From the NCBI GenBank assembly GCA_023137005.1, contig JAGLQE010000340.1:1-11487 (forward strand): a stretch of DNA of 11,487 nucleotides, read 5' to 3'. Below, one piece after another: positions 1-7,262 of the stretch. The stretch comes from Thermoplasmata archaeon (GTDB taxonomy: Archaea > Thermoplasmatota > Thermoplasmata > SG8-5 > JAGLSY01). Made by a program: the position numbers and the translations under genes. Positions within the stretch are counted from its first letter, which is position 1. Every line of letters begins with the position of its first letter. The notes under the pieces were generated by a model, which did no database searches, was not told the origin of the DNA, and saw only the letters and a program-made list of their open reading frames with translations.

Positions 1-1504
1 CATTCTGCTGGAGGAAATATTCCCTCAGCATCCTGGACACTTCCATAAGTACCCGTTGATCATCGGGAAGTGCATCGGCTCCCACCAATTGCACGATCTC
101 CTGCAACTCGGCTTCCTTCTGCAGAACTCCCATGGCCCATTTCACCTTGGCCGTCCATTCCTTATCCACATTCTCACTGAACCATGGGTCCAGGGTCTGG
201 GTGTAAAGACTGTATGAATTGAGCCAGTTGACAGCCGGGAAATGCCTTCTTTCCCTGAGCTTGGTGTCCAGTGCCCAGAAGACCTTGGCGATCCTCAGGG
301 TGGCCTGGGTAACGGGTTCGGAGAAATCTCCGCCTTGCGGCGAAACAGCCCCTATGACCGATACAGATCCTTCTTTTCCATTGAGACCTGACACACGGCC
401 AGCTCTCTCATAGAACTGCGATAGTTTTGATGATAGGTAAGCTGGATAACCCTCTTCTCCAGGCATTTCCTCCAATCGAGAGGATATCTCCCTCATGGCC
501 TCTGCCCACCTGGATGTGGAATCGGCCATCAATGCGATGTCATATCCCATGTCACGGTAGTACTCGGCCATTGTTATTCCAGTGTAAACAGATGCTTCTC
601 TGGCCGCCACAGGCATATTGGAGGTATTGGCTATGAGGATCGTACGGTCCATGAGAGGTGCTCCTGTCTTTGGGTCCTCCAATTCTGGGAACTCCTTGAG
701 CACATCGGCCATCTCATTGCCACGCTCGCCGCAACCCACATAGACCACGATATCAGCATCGCTCCATTTGGCCAGCTGATGTTCGGTCACTGTCTTTCCG
801 GTCCCGAAACCTCCGGGAATGGCAGCCGTACCGCCCTTGGCTATGGGGAAGAAAGTGTCCAGCACTCTCTGCCCAGTAACGAGTGGGATATCTGGAGCTA
901 GTTTTTCAGTTATAGGACGTGCATTCCTCACAGGCCAGTTATGGTACATCTTTAGTTGTGTTCCATCGTCCAATGTGGCGATTATCTCGTCTATATTGAA
1001 ATCTCCGCCCTTGATGCTGGCTATGGTCCCGGAAACTCCTGGAGGTACCATGATATGATGCTTGAGGTACTTTGATTCCTGCACCCAGCCGATGATGGAG
1101 TTGGAGGATACCTTGTCTCCGATCTGAGCTGTTGGGGTGAAGGTCCATATCTTCTCGTGGTCAAGACCTGGAACATTGACACCTCTCTCTATGATATTGC
1201 CCATTTTTTCCTGAAGTACCTCCAGGGGCCTCTGTATTCCATCATAGATGCTGGTCAGAAGTCCTGGGCCCAGTTCAGCCTTCAATGGCTCTCCTGTGTC
1301 CATAACGGGCTCTCCTGGCCGAATGCCGGACGTATCTTCATATACCTGTATGATGCTCTTCTCTCCAATTATCTGGATGACCTCGCCCATCAGCTTTTCC
1401 TCGCCGACGAAGACCACATCAAACATTCTGGGTTCAATGCCAGTCACCGTTACCACGGGACCCGCAACCCTGTATATCTCACCTGTTCCTTTCTGTTCGC
1501 TCAC
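1..1504 (-). CDS. atpA: A-type ATP synthase catalytic subunit A (3' end cut by window)
   Basis: Catalytic subunit of the A1 head, which makes or hydrolyses ATP at the A/B interfaces. About 501 residues are visible; the family is usually near 580, so roughly 80 C-terminal residues lie beyond the left edge. The N-terminal barrel starts [17 protein letters not shown], the P-loop GGFGTGKT is at residues 231-238, and the Walker B/Arg region [18 protein letters not shown] is around 325-340. The later [17 protein letters not shown] segment also fits subunit A. I place the start at GTG 1504: an AAAGGAGG Shine-Dalgarno at 1513-1520 sits 8 bases upstream, while the nearby ATG at 1512 meets a stop after three codons. 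The gap to the atpF stop is 4 bases. The P-loop departs from the usual archaeal GPFGSGKT. No intein interrupts it, although some archaeal atpA genes carry one there. The identification is secure. Confidence 0.97.
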   Translation of the reverse strand, partial: MSEQKGTGEIYRVAGPVVTVTGIEPRMFDVVFVGEEKLMGEVIQIIGEKSIIQVYEDTSGIRPGEPVMDTGEPLKAELGPGLLTSIYDGIQRPLEVLQEKMGNIIERGVNVPGLDHEKIWTFTPTAQIGDKVSSNSIIGWVQESKYLKHHIMVPPGVSGTIASIKGGDFNIDEIIATLDDGTQLKMYHNWPVRNARPITEKLAPDIPLVTGQRVLDTFFPIAKGGTAAIPGGFGTGKTVTEHQLAKWSDADIVVYVGCGERGNEMADVLKEFPELEDPKTGAPLMDRTILIANTSNMPVAAREASVYTGITMAEYYRDMGYDIALMADSTSRWAEAMREISSRLEEMPGEEGYPAYLSSKLSQFYERAGRVSGLNGKEGSVSVIGAVSPQGGDFSEPVTQATLRIAKVFWALDTKLRERRHFPAVNWLNSYSLYTQTLDPWFSENVDKEWTAKVKWAMGVLQKEAELQEIVQLVGADALPDDQRVLMEVSRMLREYFLQQN

Positions 1505-1508
1505 TCTT

Positions 1509-1811
1509 TCATCCTCCTTTGAATAGATCTATTCCAATTACTCTCTTGACCTTTTCTCGAAGGTCATTTTCTTCTTCTGTTCCGACCGCCACGACGACCG
1601 GGCTGACAGAGTCCAGGAATTTACGTCTGGCTTCCTCCGACAGCTTCTGTAATGACGAGTTGTGGATCACCACGATGCCCACTTCCTCGTCCTGCATTAT
1701 ATCACTTAACTTGAGTTCTATATCCTCGTCACCGATAATATGCACTTTGCGTATACCAACCAATTGGAATCCAAGTACAAAGGTCTCGGATCCGAGTACG
1801 GCCAGCTCCAT
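1509..1811 (-). CDS. atpF: A-type ATP synthase subunit F
   Basis: Small central-stalk subunit that docks on the rotor axle (subunit D) inside the A1 head. At 100 residues it has the normal family length. The N-terminal half starts [20 protein letters not shown], then [20 protein letters not shown] and SPVVVAVGT, which matches the Rossmann-like F/NtpG fold with a short C-terminal helix. The ATG at 1811 follows the atpC stop after 14 bases, with a GAGGGGG purine run upstream as ribosome binding site. Its stop is 4 bases before the atpA start, and the atpA Shine-Dalgarno overlaps the end of this gene, so the two are likely translationally coupled. Position between C and A is the standard euryarchaeal order. 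Confidence 0.93.
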   Translation of the reverse strand: MELAVLGSETFVLGFQLVGIRKVHIIGDEDIELKLSDIMQDEEVGIVVIHNSSLQKLSEEARRKFLDSVSPVVVAVGTEEENDLREKVKRVIGIDLFKGG

Positions 1812-1825
1812 TTACAGCATCCCCC

Positions 1826-2923
1826 TCATACTACCAATAGCCCCCTTATGGTATCAACATCCAGGCCACTTTCCTTGCCGCGGGCGATTATCCGCATATT
1901 ATCGACCTCGATCTTCTTCAATATCAGATAGTTCAGAATGGGAAGGACAGATAATGGATACACCTTGGCGAACTTGTCCGCTTGCCTGAGGAGATGCTTC
2001 TCGGCCGCCCTGGTCATATCGCTCAGTGTCATTTTTTCTTCCGCGTTCTCGGCCGCCTCAGCGATATCATCGTAGAAAGAGAATCTCTGCAACTCTCCCA
2101 CGAACTGCTGATATGAATTGGCAACCAGCAATGCCTTGAGGCCAGGGCCTTTGAGCTCTCCTCCACCCGGAATGATATAATCCTCGGCATTGTCAATTCC
2201 CTTATCATGGAGTATGAGGTCGAACTTGATCTTCATGAGCGTGGTCAGGTTCTCGATATCTATCTCCTTCTTCACGAAGTTCATAAATAGGGTTGTGGAC
2301 CTGGAAGTCGTGGACGATGCCGATGCCAGCAATGTGGCATAGTATGCCTTATCTATCTCATTCTCAAATAATATCAAAGAAGATATCGTCGCTCCCTCAC
2401 CTATGGTCCGCATTACCTTTTCCAGAGGGACGTGGTATGGCGTACCCTTGAGACCGTCGATGATCTCGGGTATAGAGCCCACTCTTGCCAACTCCTCCAG
2501 TTTCGCTATCCTGATGGTCCCGCTAGGGATCAGCTCGCGTATGATCACATCTGCTTCAGCCTTGTGGAACCTGCCTCTGAGGAGGGTCTTCACATTCCAC
2601 GCATCTACCTTTCCCAGGTAATGGCTGACCAGTTCTCCCAATTGCCCTTCGCAGAAGGACATGATCTGATTATAGGTAAGGGCCAGGTTTGCATTTGTCG
2701 CCCTCTCCACCAGATCCGCTCCGCGGTACTCGGATGATAGTGCTTCGATCTCTGTCTTGTACTGGCTATCCCCGATATATCGATTTATACTGGGAAGGTC
2801 CATAACAGATAATCTAAGGTACTCATCCTTCTGGATAAGAAAACGCCTTTTCGCTCTGACCCTGGTGCAGGCGTATGGGTAATTACTGGTTGTGCGACCG
2901 AATTTCAAACCATTCACCCTCAC
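1826..2923 (-). CDS. atpC: A-type ATP synthase subunit C
   Basis: Central-stalk subunit (V-ATPase d / NtpC family) that links the membrane c-ring to the rotating axle. The 365 residues fit the family. The N-terminal NYPYACTRVRAKRRFLIQKD is the typical archaeal AtpC opening, followed by helical segments such as GQLGELVSHYLGKVDAWNVKTLL and the C-terminal PILNYLILKKIEVDNMRIIARGKE, which recurs in this family. The reading frame begins at GTG 2923, overlapping the atpE stop by 4 bases (GTGA). That start has no clear Shine-Dalgarno, so translation is probably coupled to atpE. Alternatives are GTG 2917 and TTG 2908. The TTG has a GAGGGTG stretch about 8 bases upstream and would remove five residues, so the exact start is uncertain while the function is not. 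Confidence 0.94.
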   Translation of the reverse strand: MRVNGLKFGRTTSNYPYACTRVRAKRRFLIQKDEYLRLSVMDLPSINRYIGDSQYKTEIEALSSEYRGADLVERATNANLALTYNQIMSFCEGQLGELVSHYLGKVDAWNVKTLLRGRFHKAEADVIIRELIPSGTIRIAKLEELARVGSIPEIIDGLKGTPYHVPLEKVMRTIGEGATISSLILFENEIDKAYYATLLASASSTTSRSTTLFMNFVKKEIDIENLTTLMKIKFDLILHDKGIDNAEDYIIPGGGELKGPGLKALLVANSYQQFVGELQRFSFYDDIAEAAENAEEKMTLSDMTRAAEKHLLRQADKFAKVYPLSVLPILNYLILKKIEVDNMRIIARGKESGLDVDTIRGLLVV

Positions 2924-3480
2924 TTGAAGAGGATATCGGCCACTTCACCGATCTTCTCCTGCCATAGGTCCTCGAGAAGGGTCTCGTACCTCAGGTCCAG
3001 TTTCTGGGACCTGTCGAGGCTTTCGATCACAAGACCACCGGCACAGTCGATATCACCGCTGTACTGATACTTGGATGCAAGTCTCTTGACACTGGGAGCA
3101 TCCTGCGCATTCGCATACACATAGCCCTCGGAGATTATGGTACTGGCCTGCTTGACCAGCCCACCGATCATTTCCTCCCTTTTGGGCAGGGGCGCCGCTT
3201 TCAGAGCTTCAAAGGTCATCTGCTTGACTATGTCAAGCAGATCCTTCTCGGTCTTCAGCATATTACGCCTGCCCTCCACTTCGGCGGAGGACATCTCCTG
3301 CTCCCTCATCAGCTTGATCTGCTTCTCGGCCTTGTCACGAGCCTCGGCCACGATGGCCTTGGCCTCTTTCTCGGCCTTATTGAGTATCTGCAATGACTGC
3401 TGACCGGCTTCCTTGAGTATCTGATTGGACTCGCGTTTACCCTTTTCCGTCACCTTGCTAGCGACTTCGTCTAAGCTCAT
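2920..3480 (-). CDS. atpE: A-type ATP synthase subunit E (peripheral stalk)
   Basis: Peripheral-stalk subunit that pairs with subunit H as a coiled coil and holds the A1 head still against the membrane part. It has 186 residues, normal for the family. Residues about 1-105 are charged and heptad-like, rich in Lys, Glu and Ala (for example ILNKAEKEAKAIVAEARDKA). The rest is a more globular domain that includes GDIDCAGGLVIESLD, the usual C-terminal domain that contacts the catalytic head. ATG 3480 has AGAGG at 3488-3492, 7 bases upstream. It follows atpK by 12 bases and overlaps atpC by 4. Nothing is odd in the sequence. Confidence 0.93.
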   Translation of the reverse strand: MSLDEVASKVTEKGKRESNQILKEAGQQSLQILNKAEKEAKAIVAEARDKAEKQIKLMREQEMSSAEVEGRRNMLKTEKDLLDIVKQMTFEALKAAPLPKREEMIGGLVKQASTIISEGYVYANAQDAPSVKRLASKYQYSGDIDCAGGLVIESLDRSQKLDLRYETLLEDLWQEKIGEVADILFK

Positions 3481-3492
3481 CTGCTAACCTCT

Positions 3493-3822
3493 TTAACTGC
3501 CCAGGATCATGAAGGCAACGAGCAGACCAAAGATAACTATCGTCTCTGGAATAACGGTCATCAACAGACCCTTTCCGAACATCTTCGGATCCTCTGCCAT
3601 GGCTCCCACAGCTGCGGCTCCGATGGACGCTTCTCCTATTCCTGCTCCGATACCCGACAATCCGACAGCCAGACCAGCTCCGATGAGCTTGAGGCCTATT
3701 CCAACAGGATTCGCTTCTTCCGTAGTCTCCTCATGCTCCTGTGCGGAAACAGTGCTGAACATCATGGCCATGGCCACCAGCACGATGCCAAATATTAGCA
3801 TTGTGTTCATTAGTTTTCCCAT
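3493..3822 (-). CDS. atpK: A-type ATP synthase subunit K (c-ring proteolipid) with leader peptide
   Basis: Membrane rotor subunit; several copies form the c-ring that carries ions past subunit I. The 109 residues contain one helical hairpin: helix 1 about 41-75 (glycine-rich, GLSGIGAGIGEAS) and helix 2 about 83-108 with the ion-carrying E93 in VIPETIVIF. An extra N-terminal hydrophobic segment (8-27) ends in VSA before QEHEETTEEANP, which looks like a cleavable signal peptide with cut after A27 and an acidic linker. Leaders on A/V-type proteolipids are known in other prokaryotes. E64 in helix 1 falls 29 residues before E93, the same spacing as Q110-E139 in Enterococcus hirae NtpK, so the usual Gln ligand is replaced by Glu. 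ATG 3822 has GGAGG 8 bases upstream, overlapping the atpI stop. Confidence 0.95.
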   Translation of the reverse strand: MGKLMNTMLIFGIVLVAMAMMFSTVSAQEHEETTEEANPVGIGLKLIGAGLAVGLSGIGAGIGEASIGAAAVGAMAEDPKMFGKGLLMTVIPETIVIFGLLVAFMILGS

Positions 3823-3834
3823 TATTTATTCCTC

Positions 3835-5823
3835 CTAGTGTTCTATTGTATATTTTCTCCTCTTTCCAAAGGGCTCATAGCGTGTGCCGTCACCCTCATA
3901 GAATTTTGTAAAGAACTCGACATAATGCAATCTTAAAGAGTGCAATGTCGGTCCTATCAGTCCTAGTATGACATTGATAAAATGGCCCATGAAGAATATC
4001 AGGGCCGCCATGGCTATTCCCATTCCTCCACCAGCATTCCACTGCTCGATGGCCATATTGTTAAAGGCAATGGCTATTCCTGCGGATGATGCCCCTATGG
4101 CGAATAATCTGGTATATGAAAGTGCATTGCTCAACCACATGGTGGGTAGCTCGATCAGGCCTGTGAATCCTTCAGCCTTGATGACCATCGCCATGCCCAC
4201 CACTATCAGTGCGATCGAAATGTAGATCATATTATCGCTGTTCGGTAATGCCCAGCCCCTCATCATTATGGGCACAACATAGATAGAGAGCATCCATGCT
4301 CCAGTCAAGGCAATGATCCATCCACCCTTCTCCATGATAGCTTCTTTCATACCGTGGAATATGGCCACATTCCTGAATCCCAGGAACCAGGCAACATACA
4401 GATGGAACATACCCATAAGACAGGTCAGAACAAGCATGAGCTCGATCTCATGAACACGGTGAAGCGGGAAGGTGACCTCCATACCATACAATATCTTGAA
4501 GAGAACGTACTGGCCATATTCTATGTCAATGATGCCTGATAACATACCGGCCTCTCCATGGTAGTTGTAAAGTTCGAAACCAAATAACTCCCCATAGAAG
4601 AATCCGAATATTATCGTGGATATGGACGACCATATCAATATCTTATTCAATTGTGGACCAACATTCTCCATGGCGAACATATTGAACATCTTTGTTGTGA
4701 TCCCAGTTAAGACCATGGCCAGTACTATTATTCCGTATGCTATGTCACCGAGCATGAATCCGAAGAATATGGAGAAGAATAGAGCCACGAGAATCGTTGG
4801 GTCTATCTCCTTGGCCTTGGGATTGGAATAAGCGTCAATAAGAGGCTGGAACTGTCTTGCTGGGCCTCGATTTTTCATTAATACGGGAGCCTGGTCATCA
4901 GTGGATTCCACCTTCTCGACAACCACATGACCGTCAGTGGCCTTATGCACCCCGATCCTCACTTCCTCCACTCTATTGGATGGGACCCATCCCTCCAGGA
5001 TGAAGAATTCCTTGGTCGTGGCACAGTGCAGGGGCATCTCGGCAATGTCCAGTTTGTTCTCCAGATACTCCTCGGCAGCCAATAGGGACTTGCCATGCTC
5101 CTTCTTATGGGTCTCCACCTTGGTCTTGATCTCCTCAGCCCTCTTCTCCAGCTTGGCCATCTCGACCTCATTGGACTTCTTGACCTGAGTTAGAGTTCCT
5201 TTGAACCGTGGAAGGTCCATGTTCTCGAAGTCAGCCAATTCCAGGAGTTCCTTCACCCTGGCCTCATGCTTTTCAGGGCAGTGAATGACCATTGTGTAGA
5301 CCTTGTGATCCTTATTGACCTCCACCTTGCATTCACCATGGAGCTTACCCAGGGCTTCGGCAGGCGGTGTCTTCATCTTTCCGACGAAAACAACCACACT
5401 GGTAACATCAATTCTGAGATCTTTTGACAGCCCATCTAATTGAGAAAGTAGATCGGTGTCCCTTTTGATCTCCTCGATCCTGGATTCGATGGTTGTCTTC
5501 TCTTTGAAAAGGCTGGTGACCTCCTCATCCACCTTCTCCAGAGATGAGTCGATCCATTTTTCCACATTGGATATGTCCTCTTTCTTGGGTGGAATGATAT
5601 ACTCGATGTCCAGGGCACTGTTTATAGACTTCACCCTGACCACCTTTCTTGAAATGTCAGAGGCCTCCGGGAGTGCCTCCCCTATCCTCAGACCGCCCTT
5701 CTCCTCTGTAAAATCCTTAATGTGAATGACATTCTTATCGTGGAGTGCGGTCACCGTGGCCCTTATATGATCCTTTGAGCCAGTTATCAGTACCTGTGAT
5801 AGTTTTGCAGTTTTAAGCCCCAT
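3835..5823 (-). CDS. atpI: A-type ATP synthase subunit I (membrane stator subunit a)
   Basis: Membrane stator subunit (V-ATPase subunit a / NtpI family) that forms the ion half-channels beside the c-ring. It has 662 residues. Residues 1 to about 340 are soluble and largely helical with long coiled-coil stretches. About eight membrane segments follow, beginning near residue 343 (TILVALFFSIFFGFMLGDIAYG). The essential channel arginine is R572 in NALSYTRLFAIG, and the C-terminal LRLHYVEFFTKFYEGDGTRYEPF is the second conserved family block. I chose ATG 5823 because AGAGG lies 7 bases upstream and the sequence then begins MGLKTAKLSQVLITG, a normal family start. The frame stays open upstream to 5886, which would only add unrelated residues inside atpH. 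It overlaps the atpH end by 11 bases and its stop overlaps the atpK Shine-Dalgarno. Confidence 0.96.
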   Translation of the reverse strand: MGLKTAKLSQVLITGSKDHIRATVTALHDKNVIHIKDFTEEKGGLRIGEALPEASDISRKVVRVKSINSALDIEYIIPPKKEDISNVEKWIDSSLEKVDEEVTSLFKEKTTIESRIEEIKRDTDLLSQLDGLSKDLRIDVTSVVVFVGKMKTPPAEALGKLHGECKVEVNKDHKVYTMVIHCPEKHEARVKELLELADFENMDLPRFKGTLTQVKKSNEVEMAKLEKRAEEIKTKVETHKKEHGKSLLAAEEYLENKLDIAEMPLHCATTKEFFILEGWVPSNRVEEVRIGVHKATDGHVVVEKVESTDDQAPVLMKNRGPARQFQPLIDAYSNPKAKEIDPTILVALFFSIFFGFMLGDIAYGIIVLAMVLTGITTKMFNMFAMENVGPQLNKILIWSSISTIIFGFFYGELFGFELYNYHGEAGMLSGIIDIEYGQYVLFKILYGMEVTFPLHRVHEIELMLVLTCLMGMFHLYVAWFLGFRNVAIFHGMKEAIMEKGGWIIALTGAWMLSIYVVPIMMRGWALPNSDNMIYISIALIVVGMAMVIKAEGFTGLIELPTMWLSNALSYTRLFAIGASSAGIAIAFNNMAIEQWNAGGGMGIAMAALIFFMGHFINVILGLIGPTLHSLRLHYVEFFTKFYEGDGTRYEPFGKRRKYTIEH

Positions 5824-6142
5824 TTGCCTTCCTCTCAAACTCTCTAACCAGGAAATTAGAGGCCTGGTCGATATTGGTCCCTGCATCGGACCTCATAGCA
5901 TCCACCTGCTTACTGGCCTTAGCCTGGATTATCCCCTTTTCTTGGGTGATCTGAGCAGATGCTTTCTCCATCATATTGTCATAGAGAACCTTGGAACGGG
6001 CTTTTCCTTCCCCGAGCTTGGTATTCGCATCCTGTTTTGCCTTTGCAAGATTCTTCTCTTTCTGCTGAAGAGCCGAACTCTTTATCCTCTCGGCCTTCTC
6101 CTCCGCGTCCTTTATCACGTTCAAAATATCGGCTTTATTCAT
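5813..6142 (-). CDS. atpH: A-type ATP synthase subunit H (peripheral stalk coiled coil)
   Basis: First gene of the operon. It encodes the long coiled-coil partner of subunit E in the peripheral stalk, joining the A1 head to subunit I. The 109 residues are almost all heptad-like and charged (IKDAEEKAERIKSSALQQKE), rich in Lys, Ala, Glu and Gln with few aromatics, which is normal for AtpH. I place the start at ATG 6142 because GGTGAC at 6147-6152 sits just upstream and MNKADILNVI is a usual beginning. TTG 6160 and GTGs at 6154 and 6151 are in frame but less likely. The end overlaps atpI by 11 bases. The call relies on composition, length and position more than on residue motifs, since this family is poorly conserved. 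Confidence 0.88.
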   Translation of the reverse strand: MNKADILNVIKDAEEKAERIKSSALQQKEKNLAKAKQDANTKLGEGKARSKVLYDNMMEKASAQITQEKGIIQAKASKQVDAMRSDAGTNIDQASNFLVREFERKANGA

Positions 6143-6192
6143 GGCAGTCACCACTGTCAATGATCGTAAGATTTGGAGGGGATTATACGCTC

Positions 6193-6200
6193 ATTTATAA
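6193..6200 (-). promoter_or_regulatory. candidate TATA box of the atp operon
   Basis: On the minus strand this reads TTATAAAT inside GGTTATTATAAATGA. Its centre is about 54 bases before the atpH ATG. With archaeal spacing of about 25 bases, transcription would start near 6171, leaving a leader of about 30 bases that includes the GGTGAC ribosome binding site. A second TATA-like GTATAAT at 6182-6188 is nearer. The choice is from sequence match alone. Confidence 0.5.
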
Positions 6201-6248
6201 TAACCCTTATGGATGATATGCTCAATATTTCACTAGATTTTATGTAAA

Positions 6249-6265
6249 TATTAACTAAGTTAATA
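6249..6265. promoter_or_regulatory. 17-bp perfect palindrome, candidate operator
   Basis: The arms TATTAACT and AGTTAATA are perfect inverted copies around a single central A. The site lies about 50 bases upstream of the candidate atp TATA box and 185 bases before ksgA. Such size and symmetry fit a dimeric DNA-binding protein, but no specific regulator is recognised, and AT-rich DNA makes chance palindromes commoner. Confidence 0.35.
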
Positions 6266-6310
6266 CCCTATAATAACAACAGTGTTCAATATCTACTAAC
6301 GATCATTAAC

Positions 6311-6330
6311 CACAATGATATATCATGGTG
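6311..6330. promoter_or_regulatory. 20-bp imperfect palindrome, candidate operator
   Basis: A perfect 12-base core ATGATATATCAT (6315-6326) is flanked by CAC on the left and GTG on the right, so 18 of 20 positions are symmetric; only the 6314/6327 pair breaks the symmetry. It sits between the two promoters, upstream of both ksgA TATA candidates. The role as a protein site is inferred from symmetry and location only. Confidence 0.3.
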
Positions 6331-6376
6331 CCATCAAGGACATCCTGGACATAATTCCCAGACATCTATGTTGTCC

Positions 6377-6384
6377 TTTATATA
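6377..6384 (+). promoter_or_regulatory. candidate upstream TATA box of ksgA
   Basis: TTTATATA, 66 to 73 bases before the ksgA ATG. Normal archaeal spacing puts a start near 6406, giving a leader of about 44 bases containing the GGGAG ribosome-site-like stretch at 6441-6445. It competes with the box at 6421-6428. Confidence 0.4.
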
Positions 6385-6420
6385 CTCCTGAATATCAAGG
6401 CAATGAAATTAGGATAAAGA

Positions 6421-6428
6421 TTTTATAA
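6421..6428 (+). promoter_or_regulatory. candidate proximal TATA box of ksgA (leaderless start)
   Basis: TTTTATAA centred about 25 bases before the ksgA ATG. At that distance archaeal transcription would begin at or next to the start codon and yield a leaderless mRNA. The GGGAG at 6441-6445 would then be unused. Either this box or the one at 6377, or both, may act. Confidence 0.4.
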
Positions 6429-6449
6429 TCACAAAGTCTCGGGAGATCA

Positions 6450-7259
6450 ATGGAGCCCGGTGAGATAAAGAGCATACTCGGAGGACTTGGTATCAAGCCC
6501 TCCAAGAGATACAGCCAGAACTTTCTCATAAGCGAGGATATCGCGAGAAAGCAGGTGGAAGCCGCTGGCATCGAGAGTGGCGACAGGGTTCTGGAGATAG
6601 GGCCTGGCCTGGGCATTCTGACAAGATATATTCTGGAGAGGACGGACAATGCGATCTTCATCGAGAAGGACCCGCATCTTGCCGGATATATAGAGAAAAA
6701 ATACAAGGTGGATGTCATATGTGACGATGCACTGGCCGTGGAATTTCCTGATGTGGACATCATTGTCGCCAACCTGCCATATCACATATCCTCCGAGATA
6801 ACACTCAGGATACTGGAGAGCGGGTTCAAGAGGGCGATACTCATGTATCAGAAGGAATTTGCAGATCACCTCATCGCGCAGCCTGGGAGCCGGGATTATT
6901 CCAGGATCACGGTGGCCAGGGAATTTTATGCAGATGCCGAGTTCATCATGAAGGTCCCCAAGAGCATGTACCACCCATCCCCGAAAGTGGATTCCATGAT
7001 CATAAAACTGAGTTCCAGAGAACCGCCCATCACACCACGGGACAAGGATCATTTCTTCAAAATTATCCGACTAATATTCTCCCACAAGAAGCGCACGGTG
7101 AGGAATGCATTATTGTCCGAGGCTGGCATTCTGGGAATTTCCAAGCCCGAGTTGCGGGATAAACTGGAGGGCCTCCCCCATGCGGATGAGAGAGCTTTTA
7201 AACTCACACTGGAAGAATTAAATGATATTGTAGAGTTTGTCTATAATATAGATATATAG
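6450..7259 (+). CDS. rsmA: 16S rRNA dimethyladenosine transferase RsmA/KsgA
   Basis: Uses S-adenosylmethionine to dimethylate two adjacent adenines in the 3' terminal hairpin of 16S rRNA during late small-subunit assembly. The 269 residues match the family. Visible motifs are SQNFL at 22-26 (the N-terminal family signature), the SAM-binding loop EIGPGLGILT at 49-58, acidic E72 in FIEKD, D92-D93 in VICDDA, and the catalytic motif NLPYHISSE beginning at 108. A basic helical C-terminal domain for rRNA contact follows (FSHKKRTVRNAL). The ATG at 6450 has GGGAG a few bases upstream. It is divergent from the ATP synthase operon and convergent with the surface protein gene, with stops 3 bases apart, so it appears to be a single-gene unit here. 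Motifs are intact, so an active enzyme is expected. Confidence 0.96.
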   Translation: MEPGEIKSILGGLGIKPSKRYSQNFLISEDIARKQVEAAGIESGDRVLEIGPGLGILTRYILERTDNAIFIEKDPHLAGYIEKKYKVDVICDDALAVEFPDVDIIVANLPYHISSEITLRILESGFKRAILMYQKEFADHLIAQPGSRDYSRITVAREFYADAEFIMKVPKSMYHPSPKVDSMIIKLSSREPPITPRDKDHFFKIIRLIFSHKKRTVRNALLSEAGILGISKPELRDKLEGLPHADERAFKLTLEELNDIVEFVYNIDI

Positions 7260-7262
7260 CTA

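Larger units (their letters stand above)
6143..6449. other. divergent promoter region atpH / ksgA
   Basis: A 307-base AT-rich gap between two genes read away from each other. It holds TATA-like boxes for the atp operon (minus) and ksgA (plus) and two palindromes, listed separately. I find no convincing small gene, tRNA or other structured RNA in it. Confidence 0.8.

Noticed and set aside
700..830. Possible intein at the P-loop of atpA, as in some Thermoplasma and Pyrococcus species
   Set aside because: The frame passes from GGFGTGKT directly into [17 protein letters not shown] with no inserted sequence.
1519..1989. 156-codon open frame on the plus strand across atpF and atpC
   Set aside because: Antisense shadow; both minus-strand genes are clear family members and the product has a low-complexity Ser/Pro composition.
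5824..5886. Upstream extension of atpI by 21 residues
   Set aside because: The added residues lie inside atpH, do not resemble the family, and ATG 5823 has a well-placed AGAGG.
6447..7052. 201-codon open frame opposite ksgA
   Set aside because: Antisense shadow of a gene with all KsgA motifs intact.
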